Shown here piece by piece: positions 49,001 through 61,808 of a stretch of 64,000 bases of DNA. The position numbers and the translations under genes were made by a program. The number at the start of each line of letters is the position of its first letter. The first letter of the stretch is position 1. The stretch is from Eudorina sp. 2006-703-Eu-15. Its lineage: Eukaryota; Chlorophyta; Chlorophyceae; Chlamydomonadales; Volvocaceae. A model generated the notes under the pieces. It saw only the letters and a list, made by a program, of their open reading frames with translations, was not told the origin of the DNA and made no database searches. The stretch spans positions 738,255 to 802,254 of the forward strand of contig BDSI01000045.1 in assembly GCA_003117195.1 (NCBI GenBank). The letters run 5' to 3'.

Positions 49001-49329
49001 AAGCGCCGTACTGCCGCGGACGCGGGTGAGGTCAGGGTGAGGCGATGGGTGAGGTATCGGGGTTGCGGTTCGGGTCCCCAGCCGCGCAGCCCCACCCCTG
49101 TCGTACTCCACCCGCCCCGCCCACCCCGCAGGTGTGGGAGCCCGAGACCCGGGCCAACACTTCGGTCAACCTCAACCTGCACACCCACAAATTGTCGCCG
49201 TACACCGATACGACACTGTACGGCAAGGTGTTGGCGACGGTCGTGGGCGGCGAGCTGTCGGCCCTGTTCGGCAACGTCAACCGCCAGCCCTGCGGCGGGG
49301 TGGTCGTGGGCAGGGACGACCCGGTCTGA
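43028..49329 (+). CDS. ALN: Allantoinase
   Basis: It hydrolyses allantoin to allantoate in purine-ureide catabolism (EC 3.5.2.5), which releases nitrogen. Exons: 43028-43089, 43173-43348, 45141-45290, 45525-45649, 46157-46405, 47121-47294, 47930-48103, 48642-48884 and 49132-49329. The phase is exact and the product is 516 aa, close to plant allantoinase (about 506). The start MVDKSVVGLVILLNAIAAGVL is a hydrophobic signal/anchor, as in plant enzymes of the endomembrane system. Binuclear-metal ligands of the amidohydrolase family are all visible: DVHIHLNEPGR (H117, H119), the carbamylated lysine in GFKSFMCNSG (K207), FFVHAE (H243), VHVAHLAD (H301) and SSDHSP (D374). Intron 4 appears to start with GC (AAG then GCGCGG). 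The alternative is a ~30-residue Gly-rich insertion ending at a weak GTTGGG donor, which the spacing of plant allantoinases argues against. Intron 2 is 1.8 kb and holds the decamer array. Confidence 0.95.
43892..44792. repeat. 10-bp minisatellite (CCTTGACCTG) in allantoinase intron 2
   Basis: Roughly 90 tandem decamers of CCTTGACCTG, with CCCTGACCTG variants and shortened ACCTG units. The middle (about 44100-44350) is nearly homogeneous. The right half shows a higher-order block of about 60 bp repeated three times (about 44480-44640). Open frames of 350-430 codons on the minus strand (GRSRQVKAGQ repeats) exist only because the array has few stops. Confidence 0.97.
44851..44880 (-). repeat. 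Dispersed AATTGGTAGACA intronic element, copy in allantoinase intron 2
   Basis: GGTATAGGAAGTTGGTAGAC followed by ATATTCATAT. It matches the elements at 38519-38559 and, on the opposite strand, 12417-12455. Confidence 0.7.
45448..45486 (+). repeat. Dispersed AATTGGTAGACA intronic element, copy in allantoinase intron 3
   Basis: GCAGCGCAGCTTCAGTACGT followed by CTACGAATTTCCCATATCCC. This is the same orientation as the copy in the PANK intron at 12417-12455. Confidence 0.65.
45791..45864 (-). repeat. Dispersed AATTGGTAGACA intronic element, copy in allantoinase intron 4
   Basis: A longer copy with a partly duplicated core (AATTGGTAATAGGGAACATG, then CAATTGGTACCGTAGACATA), ending in AAGCTGCGCTGCTGCC. 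Confidence 0.65.
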
Positions 49330-50833
49330 AGCGCGACCGCCCGCCGCCTCGCTGTCAGAGCTTGACTGCCCTCCCATTCCTCCCCATCCCTCCCCGCGGG
49401 GGCCGTTGGGGGGCCTCCAGTGGGGCCGAGGGGAACCCGGGCCGCATACACGCATACACGGACGGGGTGGTCTCAGGGGGGCCTTGGGGCAACTACCTAT
49501 AGGGATCTGGGTGTTGCAGTGGCGCTGGATGCTTGGTGATGGGGGCGGTGATGGGATCACAGGAAGGGTCATGTAGGGAGGAGGGGAAGCGCGGCGTGTG
49601 TGCAGCGGACGCGGTGCGGGGCTGCGGGAGAGGTGAGCTCGCCCGTGGGGAGTGGGCCTGGTGGGCATGGAGCGTTGGCCTGGCGGCTGCGCAACCCTAG
49701 GGGCGGCTGACAGCTCCGCACCCCAAGGGGGAAAGGGGGGCGGTGGTATCGTGCGCGCGAGATGTCGTACATCGTCACTTGGAGCGGATTTTGTCGTGCC
49801 TAGGTGCGTTGAAGGGGTTGTGGGGCCGCCATACACGCCGCCGTCGTCAGCGTGGCGTGGCGCATGGCGGCGCCGCGGGCAGCAATTTTCTTGGCGGCGG
49901 CGTTCGGCTGAGGCGCCGCCGCGTGCTGAGGCTGGACCTTGGGCCGCGTCCCGCGCGTCGCCCTTGCCCGCGACAAGTTTTGTAAATCCGTTATTCAGCT
50001 TTGTGTGTGCATGCCCCTGCGATATGCCAACGTGTTTTGCCTCCCCCTCGGTCGATTTCCCCCTGAAGTCCGGGCCCTCAGTGGCGTGAACGCAGAGCTG
50101 CCAATAGCTGCACATGACAGCCGCGGAAAGGTTGTCAGGGACTTCAGTTTGGGACCCACCCGTCATGGACAGGGGAGGCTAGGGTGGCGGTGTCATCCGC
50201 AGCCTGGTCTGCTCGGGAGGCAAAACCATTATCATTTGACATACAAGTGGTCATGGGCGTGGGCCCAAGACTGGAGTGCTGGGCAGCTCATCCGTATGCG
50301 AACCGCGCCGTATAGCGTCGAGCCCCACGGTACCCTGCTCCGTCAGGGCAGGCTCCGCCAGGGCGTACCGCCTGCACATTGACATTGCATACCACAACAC
50401 CTGCATTTCTGATTACTTAACGCGAAATTTCATGTAACAAGCCGCTATCTTTCTGACGCGGGGACCGATAAACCGTGAACAGAACTGGTGAGTCTGCGGT
50501 CAGCAGCGCGCCTCACACGATCATCGACAATATGCAATGTCCCCTCTGCCCTTGCCTTAATAACACTGTATGTGTGCCAGTTCTGAAATGCAAGGTGCAG
50601 GTTGTCGTGTCTGCAAACATCTGGTATCTTGCCATAATGAACAAATCGGCACGGGCGCTAATATTATGAGGTAGGCAATCAATTTAAAATATAATCGACC
50701 GTCAGAGTTCCAACTCCATGCCGTACAGTTGGCCCAAATGTTGTGGCTTTGAGGCGACTGAGTCTGTCTTACATGCGCAGAGCTAGTTGACCTCGACCGT
50801 AGATTCCACGTGCCATATTCCTCATCTTTCACA
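49330..50833. other. Allantoinase 3' UTR and spacer before uL11c
   Basis: No coding signal is seen. The first TGTAA downstream of the allantoinase stop is at 49981-49985, giving a 3' UTR of about 650 nt, typical for volvocine algae. From about 50380 the sequence becomes less GC-rich, as expected for an intergenic spacer or promoter upstream of the ribosomal protein gene. Confidence 0.5.
49981..49985 (+). terminator. Putative polyadenylation signal of allantoinase (TGTAA)
   Basis: TGTAA is the common chlorophycean polyadenylation signal. This is the first one after the stop codon at 49327-49329. Confidence 0.45.
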
Positions 50834-51835
<1,002 letters not shown>

Positions 51836-53503
51836 GCGGTCGACCAGACTGCAGAGGGACGGGACTGGGTGCAGCCGTCGGCCTCGCGTCGGGTTGTTAT
51901 GCACTAGTGTGCGCTTGAGACATCTGACTGCAGACTTACGGTGCCAGGTCAACAGCAGCAGCAGCAGCTCAGTTCAGGCAGCCGCGAATCATGTCATGAT
52001 GTTGTTTGGTGGCCTGCTGGAGAGCTTTGGCGTCACCGCGGAGCGGCGCTAGTTGCGTCACACTGGCGGATGTCGAAGCCGTGGGGGGCGACGCGCCGAT
52101 GACGATGGCAAGCCGCGCAGTACTCGTCAGGTTGGGAATGGGTATGTCAGCGGCCCGCCCCAACTGCTGCTGTTACGGGGCTGTCAAAAGACTGAATGTC
52201 GGCCGACGTGATGCATGGTTCACGTGCGTGCGGCCTGCACCGTGGGTTTGGGGCGTTGATGTGGCTGCATGGGGGACTTATGCCTGCCTGCCATTCGTCG
52301 GGTGCGGTTTTCCCGAAGAGGGGTTCTCCTGCCTGTGGACCCCGAGCGCACCCGTGTCTGGGGCCCGACCTGTCCCGTGGTCCGGGGGAGGAGGATTTGG
52401 GTACAAGTTCTGCCACCATGACCAACATGGTGGCAGACAGGAAACTGCGGCAAATCACGCATGTCTCCCAGGTGGAAACACGGGTAACCGACTGAAAGGC
52501 TTGTCGTCCTACCGCGCGATTTTGCGACTGACAGCGCATAGGGAATGACGAGACCTGCCACGCAGAGGTACCCGGATTTGGTTGGGAGGTTTGGGTGTGT
52601 GTTGTTTGTTACGGTGTTTGAGGGGAATCCTGGAGGGCGCATCGTCGGCGTTGCGGCGTGTGCGCGCCCGCGCGCGCGGTTGGCCGTGTGGTGCCGGCGG
52701 CGATAACGCGACGCGGGAGGGCGCGGTCGGACACCGCTGCGCCATGCACAGCGCCCGCGTGAACCTATTTTTACACAGGGCGCGCATGGGTCGAGGTATG
52801 TGTAACTCGGTAAAAGGTGCAGACTCGACTGTGTGCTGGGGTTGTGTGACACACGGCTCGAATTGCTCAGGCATGTGAAGTCAACATGAAGCAAGGCGAT
52901 CTGAGGCTAAACGGATTGCTGAGTACCTGCATGTTCGAATCTGAATGTGGGACTTGAGACAGCCCTTACCTCCCAACGGCGCCTGAAGCGATAATGATCA
53001 TACAGTGTACCGTGTGGGACGCGTCCTAACGGTCAACGGTCAGTGTAGCTCCGATGAAGTCGTAACCTCGTAACCATACGAACAGTTCGCCCAGGTTTCT
53101 CACTGTATCGTATCAGAAACGGCCTTGAACCTACACGGATTTTGTGATCGTTACCCTGTGGACTAGGCCACATAAAACCCTGACACTCTGAAGATAACCG
53201 ATCACCCCTGCTTCTTTCAAAACCTTAATTACATAGTGAATCTTAGCAAAAATAAACCCAATGTGCAAGGAAATCAGTCGCCATTTCCCATTGTCCACTG
53301 GGTGGATGATAGACGCCCTTTAGAACGTGCACTATGACAATCCAGGCTAAGCAGTCAATGATACTCTCAGCTTTACAATCCCTGTCATTCGCGCGCCCAG
53401 GCCGCGTCAGGTAGGTTCTGTCAACAGAGGTCGCTGGTCCTCCCACGATGGCACCGAGCCGGCGGATGCACATGCGAACTCCCGTGAACGCAGGCAAAGC
53501 TTG
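51836..53503. other. uL11c 3' UTR and spacer before COQ3
   Basis: No conserved coding block was found on either strand. The first TGTAA after the uL11c stop is at 52801-52805. From about 52900 the sequence is less GC-rich and looks intergenic. It contains CCACATAAAA near 53169, but nothing positions it as a promoter element. Confidence 0.5.
52801..52805 (+). terminator. Putative polyadenylation signal of uL11c (TGTAA)
   Basis: First TGTAA downstream of the stop at 51833-51835. The implied 3' UTR of about 970 nt is long but not exceptional for this group. Confidence 0.4.
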
Positions 53504-56500
53504 ATGACTTTAGCGCAATGTTTCGCGACGATGTCGCGTGGGATCGCCACCACCGCAGCCACGGCTTGTGCCCCGCCATGCGTTCTACCGGACCTGCCAC
53601 CGGGACTCACCAGAGCTACCGCCTGCGAGGCCAAGCCCCCGGCCCTGCAGCCGCCCGACGAGGGCTCCTCGGTCGCCGTGACCAGGAGCTTGTCGCCCAT
53701 CCTGCCTCCCGTGGTATCGCCTCAGCGGCTGAGCACGGCACGCGGTGGGGTCGCCGGCCGGCCCGTGAGCGTCCAGCCCCCCAATCTGGGGGGGCCCAAC
53801 AGCATCAGCATCAGCAGTCCGGACAGCTGCGTCCCAGCGCTACCCATCCTCAGCAGCCAGCCCGCCGGCCGCCTGGCACCCCTCGCAGCCCCGCCCACGG
53901 CCCCCGCCGCCGCCCAAACCGCCCCATCCGCCACCTCCACCACGCTGCAGCCCAGCCCCTCCGGTGCGCGTCCCCGCACGCCGCCCACCCCGCACGCCCT
54001 CCTCCGCCGCGGCAGCACCCGGACGGGGCTGTATGCGCCGGCAACGGCCATGGCAACGGCAACGGCCGCTGGCCCCTCACCCATCGGGGGATCTGCCGCG
54101 CCCGCCCGCGCTGCGACCCCGGTGACCTCGCTGCTGCTGTCGACCCTCGTTGAACCCACCATCGGCCTCACCACAAGCTTCCCCTTCACCACCACCACTA
54201 CCGCCTCAATCTCCGGTCCGGGCGCCGCCACTGCCGCCGGCGCTGCCGCCGATGGCGTTTCGCCACCCACCGGCTCCGAAGCCACCCCGGCCCAGCATGA
54301 CGGCGGCGGCGCCCGGGGCGCCTCCGTCGATCCCCGCGAGGCCGCCAAGTTCGCGGCCCTGGCGGCCAGCTGGTGGCGCACCACCGATGGGCCCTTCGCG
54401 CCGCTTCACGCGCTCAACCCCGCCCGGGTGCTGTTTTTGCGGCGCAGCCTGGCGGCGATGATGGGCCTGGACGCGGAGGCGCCGCAGCCGCTGGAGGGTG
54501 AGGATGCAGCCCGGATCGTGTTTGGGGTCGGGTCGGGTCGGGTCGAATCGGACCGGGCCGGGTCGAATCGGGTCGGGTTGGGCGCTGTCGATGACGGGAT
54601 TAGACTGGCGAGGCCGCCGGGGAGGGGAGGTGCTGTTCCGGGGGGAGAGCCTGGAACCGAGGGAGCGGGGAAGGAAGGCACGAGGGCGCACAGGGTCGGG
54701 TGCCGGCCTAGGAGCGGATTTATCAATACGTTATATGTTTTTAATTAAGGATGTTACAGCGGACCCCGTGGGTCATCGGTGACGGCCAACGGCGACAGCC
54801 TAGGGTTCCTCACCATACACTGCCTAAACGAACTGGCGCCACCATGGCGCTCCGGACAGGCTCCACAAGTGCACCGAAACGAAAGATATATTGTAGATCT
54901 TATGGTAAATAGAAGATGCATTATGTGATGTAATTGAATGCATATTTATGCATTAGGAGTGGATCATGAGTGTACCTTGTTCGCATCTGTGGCATGAGCG
55001 GTGTGTGTGCCGCGGGCCGCTGCAGGGCTGCGGGTCCTGGACGTGGGGTGCGGAGGGGGCATCCTGTCAGAGGCGCTGGCCAGGCTGGGCGCCCACGTGC
55101 ACGGCATCGACGTGACGAGGGAGAACGTGGAGGTGGCCCGGCTGCACGCGCGAGCCGACCCGCGGGTCGCGGCGAGGGTCAGGTACGCGGCGGCGGCGGC
55201 GGCGGCAGGGCCGGAAGGGCGCGCGTCTCGTTGGGAGCTTGCAGGGGAAGGCGCGTAGATATGATGTGTCTGTTAGCGACTCGGGATGTGTCGAGCGGCC
55301 CGAGCGGCCGTTGGCCCTCTCATTGCGCAGGACAAACGAACAACGTGAGACCAAACCAAGGTAGCGACGCGATGAAACCTTTGTGCGCTCAGTTGATGCC
55401 TCCATCATCAACTGCAACCACGGGGATCCCCAAGCTGTTTTCGGTGCTCGGCGTGCAAATGGGAGTCCTGCAGGTACGACATGATCTCGGCGGAGGACCT
55501 TGGAGCCGCGGGTACGGCACCGTACGACGTCGTGATCGCGAGCGAGGTTCTGGAGCATGTGAACCGGCCGCACCAGCTGCTGCCGGTGCTGACGTCGCTC
55601 TTGGCGCCTCCGGTGGAGGGCCGGCCGGCGGGGGGAGCGCTGGTGGTGTCCACTCTCAACAGGTGGGGGCCGCTCTTTGCTCTCCAGAAAGTCTTTGCTC
55701 TCCAGAAAGTCTTTGCTCTCCAGAAAGTCTTTGCTCTCCAGAAAGTCTTTGCTCTCCAGAAAGTCTTTGCTCTCCAGAAAGGGCGTGGTCGAGAGAACTT
55801 GGGGTGGGCTTCAGGGATTCAGGGAATGGGTCGGCAACGATGAACGGCGGGTTGGGGTTGGATGTTTGGGCGGAAGCATGGTGAGGAGGCTGAGGCTGAT
55901 GCACGCCTGGAGTGGCCGCGCTCGCTGGGCGTACTGCATTGTCGGAAGTGAGGCGCATCAAGTGAGGTGCTGGCTACTCGAAACACAAGGATAGGTACTA
56001 CTTATGCAGTGCGCCAGGAGTGCCTCTCCTGGAAACCGCGCCAGACCCGCCGAATCACATGGCGGGGAGGGAGGCGGGATTCGAACCCGCAGATCTCTGT
56101 CGTAGAGCCAGGGTCGTGGGCGTGATGCCGTCAACTCGGAACCGCTAGCGCCGGCCCCCGCCCGTGTCCACGGTCCTGATGGTGCAATGCTCACTGGAGA
56201 TTGGGCCCACCAAGCTCACACATACATACACAAGGGCGAGATTCCGAGTTGCACACACGCGTATGATGGCTCCGAACGCGTATGATGGCTCCGGCCCTCC
56301 TCCGCCTGTGCCTTGCTTTCCCTCGCGGCCAAACTCTAGGGTTTGGATTCAGCCTCGAAACCGTTCAGCTTTCCGAACAGTTCTCCCTCCACGCGCCGAT
56401 TGCCGATGGCCCCAGGACGGCCGCCGCCTACGCGGTGGCTATCGTGGGTGCCGAGTACGTCACCGGTGTGGTGCCCCGGGGGACCCACCAGTGGCGCAAG

Positions 56501-57095
56501 TTCATCACGCCGGAGGAGCTGGCGGTCATGGCGGGTGGGTGTGGGATGGGACTCAGAGAACGAAGACACCCAGGCCGGGCGGATGGGTGTGGGAATGGTG
56601 GTGGTGGTTGCCGGAGATTCTCCGGCAACCACCGCCAGCGAAAATGCTGTCCGTGTGGAAGCTTTAGGACGATTTGGAGATCACCGGAGGCCCCCGGGGG
56701 AACGCGCGCGGCGTGGAGGGCTGAGTGCGGGGAAAGGACTATAGGGGTCCGTGCGCTTCTTCTTTCCTCTCGGCCATCGATCACCCCTCCTCCTGCCGCT
56801 GCTGCTGCTGCTGTTGCTGTTGCTGCTGCTCCCTGTTGATCATACTGTCCGCCGCGCAGACTCCTGCGGGCTGCAGGTGTGGCATGCGGCCGGCATGGCC
56901 CCCTCGGGGCCTCGCATGGCCTGGCAGCTGGGCGAGGACCTGTCAGTGAACTACATCGCCACGCTGCGGAGGAGGGAGCAGCCGCTGGTGCAGCCAGCGG
57001 GCGAGCAGCTGCTGGAGCAGCCGGGTGCATCGGAGGCTGCTACCCAGGAGGCACCCGACACGGTGGCGGGAGGTGAAGGCGCCTCCGGGGTCTGA
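53504..57095 (+). CDS. COQ3: Ubiquinone biosynthesis O-methyltransferase COQ3 (mitochondrial)
   Basis: It is a SAM-dependent O-methyltransferase acting at two steps of ubiquinone synthesis, at the mitochondrial inner membrane. Exons: 53504-54497, 55026-55182, 55474-55662, 56416-56534 and 56860-57095; 564 aa in exact phase. The N-terminus ([21 protein letters not shown]) is basic and hydroxylated, like a mitochondrial presequence. Residues of about 30-280 are Pro/Ala/Thr-rich low complexity, making the protein much longer than usual COQ3. The conserved part starts at [23 protein letters not shown]. It then has SAM motif [17 protein letters not shown] (about 335-350), [60 protein letters not shown], and the terminal [11 protein letters not shown] to [13 protein letters not shown]. 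The last ~30 residues are not conserved. A nearly identical second copy of the last exon lies at 61809-62008. An in-frame TTG precedes the ATG by one codon. Another possible start is the internal MSRGIATT. Confidence 0.93.
55674..55783. repeat. 18-bp tandem repeat in COQ3 intron 3
   Basis: Six copies of CTTTGCTCTCCAGAAAGT start 12 bp after the exon 3 donor. Each copy contains a pyrimidine tract plus CAG (GCTCTCCAG), a close match to a 3' splice site. The unit is a multiple of three and keeps a frame open (FALQKV). Confidence 0.9.
56066..56155 (-). ncRNA. tRNA-like element (possible tRNA-derived SINE head or decayed tRNA)
   Basis: On the minus strand GCGGGTTCGAATCCCGC (about 56073-56089) is a perfect T-arm with a 5-bp stem and the internal B-box sequence GGTTCGAATCC. 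About 50 bases upstream, TAGCGGTTCCGAGTTGACGG resembles a D-arm/A-box. The expected acceptor stem is missing: the bases after the T-arm (CTCCCTC) have no matching GAGGGAG at the right distance, and no clean anticodon arm folds. It lies antisense within COQ3 intron 3. A functional tRNA is unlikely; a tRNA-related SINE or pseudogene fits better. Confidence 0.35.
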
Positions 57096-58514
57096 GCCAC
57101 AGCCGCGTTTAGGGCTGCGGAGGGTAGCGGGAGGGAGGGGAGCCGCGTGCTGTTCCAGGAGATGATGAGCTGGCATAGCGCAAAGGTTGCAGCACGAGAA
57201 AGGAAGAAAGGAAGAGGGAGACAGAGAGAGCGTGCTGGGTGCCGGCTGTGCATGGGCGGAAAGCTTTGCAGAACAGTAGGGGAGAATCGTCCGCATTGCT
57301 GATTTTGAGCGTTCTTGCAGCCAACATTGGGGATCATCGGCCTCACGGGGAGAGACGCAGACCAGGGCACCAACAGCCACTTCATCCGCAGAAATAGTTT
57401 TTCGGCTGCCTGGGTTCAAGAGCTGGTTCAGAAGGTGGTCATTGGTTTAATTGAAGGCGAGGAAGTCAAGATGTATGGCCCCAAGCGCCAACGCGCAGGA
57501 ATGCCCGGACCTGGGGACCGAAGAGACAGTATTTGCAGGGGCGGTAGATAGTACGGTAGCCTAGAGCAACGCGGGCCCTGCGCCAAGTCGCAAACTAGTT
57601 TGGGGTTGTCCTGTACGGCTGTGCTGATTGATTGTGTGGACTGCTGGGCATCTGGCGGGAATGCACCCCAGTGATTCCGCTAGGGTCCGGTTGCAGCCAA
57701 TCTTGGAACCCCCTCGTGTGTGTCGGAACACCGCAGCTTCCGAAGGTGCGTGTGCCCTCTGCTAGTGAAGACCGCGTTCTGAGACTGCGCCGGCCACCAA
57801 GGCCCGTCCCGGCCGGTACCGTCGATTGGGGTTGATTGGCTTCAGTGCGTTGTGCCCGTGGCTGGTGGTGTAGTAGCTGTACGGTAGCTGTACGACACAT
57901 GTCATGCGGCACTCCGAGTCGAGTTGAGTTGGTTGTGGTACAAATCCTTGGGCCCGCTATCACAAAAGGAAGGTGAAATCTAGAGGAGGGCTTTTGGCTT
58001 GTATCATGGGCCCGAAGCTATGTTTGGAACCGTATCATCCCATGTTTGGAACCCATCCCGCACTCATCCCCCCCAGTAGTATAAACATGGCAGCATAGGC
58101 AGCAAATGAAAGTTGGTGCGCATGCAAACATTCACAATCGTCACAGAGCGCGCCCAAAGCCCTGGAGCAGCGAGCCCGAGGTTGAGCTGCCAATAGCGTA
58201 CTTCATAATAATCTGAAGCATCGGCCTGATCCTTGCCGATGACTGTTTCGGCTGCTCTCTTCCATTTCTGCCAAGTTCTGAGACTGTGGTCAGCATGTGT
58301 CATGCACGGCAATTCTGTGGCCGTCAACCGACAGCTGGTGGACGCTGTAGTCAGATTAAGAACTCTACGCCTAGACGTGCGAAGCTCGGTAGCAATAATA
58401 ATAATAAGAGTACGCCGGCCGGAGCCTGGCGTGTGTTAAGGGGGTGGGGAACTGAGGGGTGGCGTAGCCACCCCTGTATGCCCGCACCACCGATTGAAAC
58501 CATGCCTGAAGCTA

Positions 58515-58757
58515 TTATTTGTGCGCTCCCTCCAGCACTCGCCGAGTGCGGATAATCGCGCCAGCGGTGTCAACTGTATGTCGGTGTATTTGCAGACAGG
58601 TTTTGTTGGCTTGATCTGGGGTGGCCCCGAGCTTACATAGAAGCATTTTCAGTGTATGGGGCAGGGTCCCTGTACTGCCCAGGGTGACGATTTGCGGATC
58701 AGTATAGTGGACAGTCCAGCCCGCCGGTTCCAATTCTTCTTTGAGTCGGGCGTGCTG
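58515..58757 (-). mobile_element. Relic of a non-LTR retrotransposon ORF (C-terminal end)
   Basis: The last 80 codons of a minus-strand frame (QHARLKEELEPAGWTVHYTD, then IVTLGSTGTLPHTLKMLLCK, ending AIIRTRRVLEGAHK and a stop) have the layout of the domain after the reverse transcriptase in several plant/algal non-LTR elements. That layout is 'Y..L..EL..AGW', 'V.G..GT.P', then a helical 'LH.....I...RR.LE' end. No reverse-transcriptase core is visible upstream, so only the 3' end survives. Identification rests on pattern memory of this family. Confidence 0.45.
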
Positions 58758-58767
58758 CGCTGTTTTT

Positions 58768-58809
58768 GGGCGGGGCCCCAGCGCGAAGCGCGTTCGGGGG
58801 GCCCCGCCC
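58768..58809. repeat. Perfect 12-bp inverted repeat (hairpin)
   Basis: GGGCGGGGCCCC at 58768-58779 is complemented by GGGGCCCCGCCC at 58798-58809, across an 18-nt loop that itself contains GCGCGAAGCGCG. It abuts the retrotransposon relic. Confidence 0.9.
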
Positions 58810-61808
58810 CTAGTATTGCCCCTGTCCGTCCGTCCGTGGGTAACGGCAAAACGTTCATTATCCGCTAAACTAATTCGCAATGTTTGCAGGGGGGGGAGGG
58901 AAGTTATTTCCTGAACACATCCTATGAAGTTGTTTTTGGACCCCCCAAACCGACCGACCGACCCTGCCGTACGGTTCCGGAGCAGAAGTCTGCCGTACAT
59001 CCTCAAATCTTCACCAAATCGAACCGGAAAAACGCCTGTTGGCTCCTTTATGCATTTTTTATTTATTCCAATTAATATAGGAGTGAACGCACGCATCGCA
59101 ACTTGTCGTCAGTGGCGCCACACCCCCTCGGCCCATCCCCATCCGGAGGCGGGCAATAAACGCACGTTCTCGCAGGTTTTCCGCGCCGCATTAAATACTT
59201 CATCGGCGTGGCCATGGCGTGACCGTTGCGCAGTGCACAGAGGCCAAGTTAAGTGTCTGTACGTCAGGACGCACGCCCTGAACCCAACCCCACAAAAGCA
59301 AAGTCTTGGCCCGACCAGGGCCTGAATATCGTTCATTGGGAATGCGTTCAGAGTACCGTTGAAGCAAAACGCCTTGATGTCCGGGCAGGGCCTGGGAACC
59401 TTGCCTCTCCGAAGTCAGCGTGCGCTTCTACACGCCGTGAACCCTGGCCCGGCCCCCACGGCTCCCACGCCCGCCGCGGACCCTGCCTCGGCTACCCCTG
59501 CCACGCCTTCCCCTGGCTTGACCATGCGGCTCATCTGCCCCAGAATCGGGCGGTGCAGCTGGCCCAGCGGCCGGCTCGTTGGCATTGGCACCTTCCCCGG
59601 CATCCTGGCCAGCACTGCCGTCACCCCCAACCAGCTTTGTTGAAGCGGCCTAGCGAAAAAGCGTTTCGCCTGGACGCGGTCCTGCTGTAGCGACCTTTTC
59701 TGCTTGCAATCTATGCTATTGAAGTGCGCGGCCCACTTGTGAGAAGGGGTGTTCGCAGGAAGACACTTGTTCGCAGCCCTCCCGACATGGAACTACCGTA
59801 GTTGAGTAGTCTCTGCGGCACTTCCAGATGCATCATTTTTGTCTTCTATATTGTCACGATCTCGTTTGCGCAGCTGGGGCTCGTCAGCATTCATCTTTGC
59901 GGGGATGGGCTATCGCCATAGGGATGCCTCAGGTAGGTGACCGACGCATTAAGTCTATGACTTGTCTGAATAGCTCAAATGAAAGAGCTCAATAAGAGGA
60001 ATCGTTTCATCTAATTTTCAGCTCAAAACTCGCAACATGGAAGAAGTTTCAGAAGGGTCCTCCGAAACCTCCCAGGCCCCCGACCGACCGCTGCCGTACG
60101 CCAAACTTTGGAGAAGCCGTACCTGAGCCAATCCAAGACATTTTTTAATATTATTAAAGGCCTTAATTAGTACAAAGTAAGTCAGGATATGCTCAGTTGT
60201 TCTGCTTTCTACCCCCCCGATGTTTGTCATATTATTTGTCCTCTATTGCAAGGTATTCTTGGTTTGGCTTGGAATACTTGGATTAAGAATGGGCGGCGTG
60301 TGCTAAATTGAACTTCCATAGTGTTCTGATGTTTGAACATCAAGATGCCACCAACACCAACATTTGCCTTTCTGTTTTGCCAGATGAATACAATTCAACA
60401 TTATGTATTGAATCAAAGTTTCAAGATGCAAAGGGACAGCATACCGAGTACCAACCAGTTCTCCAGTTCCGATGGCCGAAGTCCGGGTCTCTTTTCGCAC
60501 CCTGTTCTTGCCTTATATTTGCTATGTAACTATTGATAGCAAACTTTAGAGGTTCACGTCTGCTGCGGGCGTGCAACTGAAGGGCTGCATGCTTGCCGAC
60601 GGACCAAACAACTACAGTTTCAGGGCAAACCAAGAATGCTTCAAGCTTGCTATGTGATCATCTGCTTGACAGACGGATGTGGTAGTGCAGAGGCGTCTAG
60701 CGTTACGATACGGTGACCGCCGTCGCCGGGGGCGCGTACTGCAGGATGCGTGGTTTCGGGGCTGCCAACGTGTTTGGGCTTGGTGAATCTATGCACGCCG
60801 ATCCCCCTTCGACATCAACGACACCCCCAATGGCAACCTTTCACTCTCTCACACTGTTGCGCGGTAATAGCGTTTTCCTTCTAAAGCAAGCGGCCTGTAC
60901 GGATTGTAGGGGGCCCCGCCCTTTTTCCGGCTTCAAGGAAGCCGACCCCCTACTTGTTTTTGCCCCTTCCGTGTACCCGCATGACCGGCCTTGCTCCACA
61001 ACTTCCGTGGCGACCGTCAAGTATTCCCTCACCTAAATCGCAGGTCGGTAATAAGTCCATTTTGTGCGCCTGTAATTGATTCCTAGTTAGTTCTTTGCTG
61101 CCTGCTTTGCATCACGGTGGTGGCGCGGTTGCCTTGTTCGCTGCAACTGCATATGTAAGCCTTTTCTTGCAGGACCGGTCAAGGTGGCTAAGGAGGGTGT
61201 GGAGGGGACCGGAAGCCCTGGGGAGGGCGAGCGGCATGGAGATCTGTGAGGGATGAAGGTCTGTAGGGGTGGTTGCGCTGGCGGTGACGTCGGCAGCGGG
61301 GCGAGGGCTGCGGGCCACGGCGGGCGGAAAAAGGACAGCAGCTATGTGGAAGAAAGACAGGTCAGCTGCGTATGTTGAGCGTTCTTTTATTCAACTTCTT
61401 CATAGCTTTCGACTCTGCGTGAGCGACCTTGATTGCAAGGCTGGGAAACAGCCCAGACACACCCAGTCCGGCGACAGGGGTTCGGCGGCGGTTGCAGCGT
61501 TGCACAACATGGATGCGTTAGGGTAAGGGGGGGAGGGTTGAGGTCATGACCGACTTGCGGCAAACTGCCCCCGGCACAGCCTTCGCTATCCCCCACGAAC
61601 TGTGGCGAGGTAAACCTTAACCGCCCCAATCCGCCCCATTGCGTCTCCGTCCTGCTTGCCCGTTCTGTCCCTCATTCGTCCCCCGTCCCCCGTCCCCCTC
61701 AGCGGACCCTTTCTCTGCCCCACAAATGTTGAAGCGCCGGTATTCCTGCAGTCTCAGCCTTCTATCCTGCTGTTGCGGCTGCTTTCTCTCATTTCTGTCC
61801 GCCGTGCA

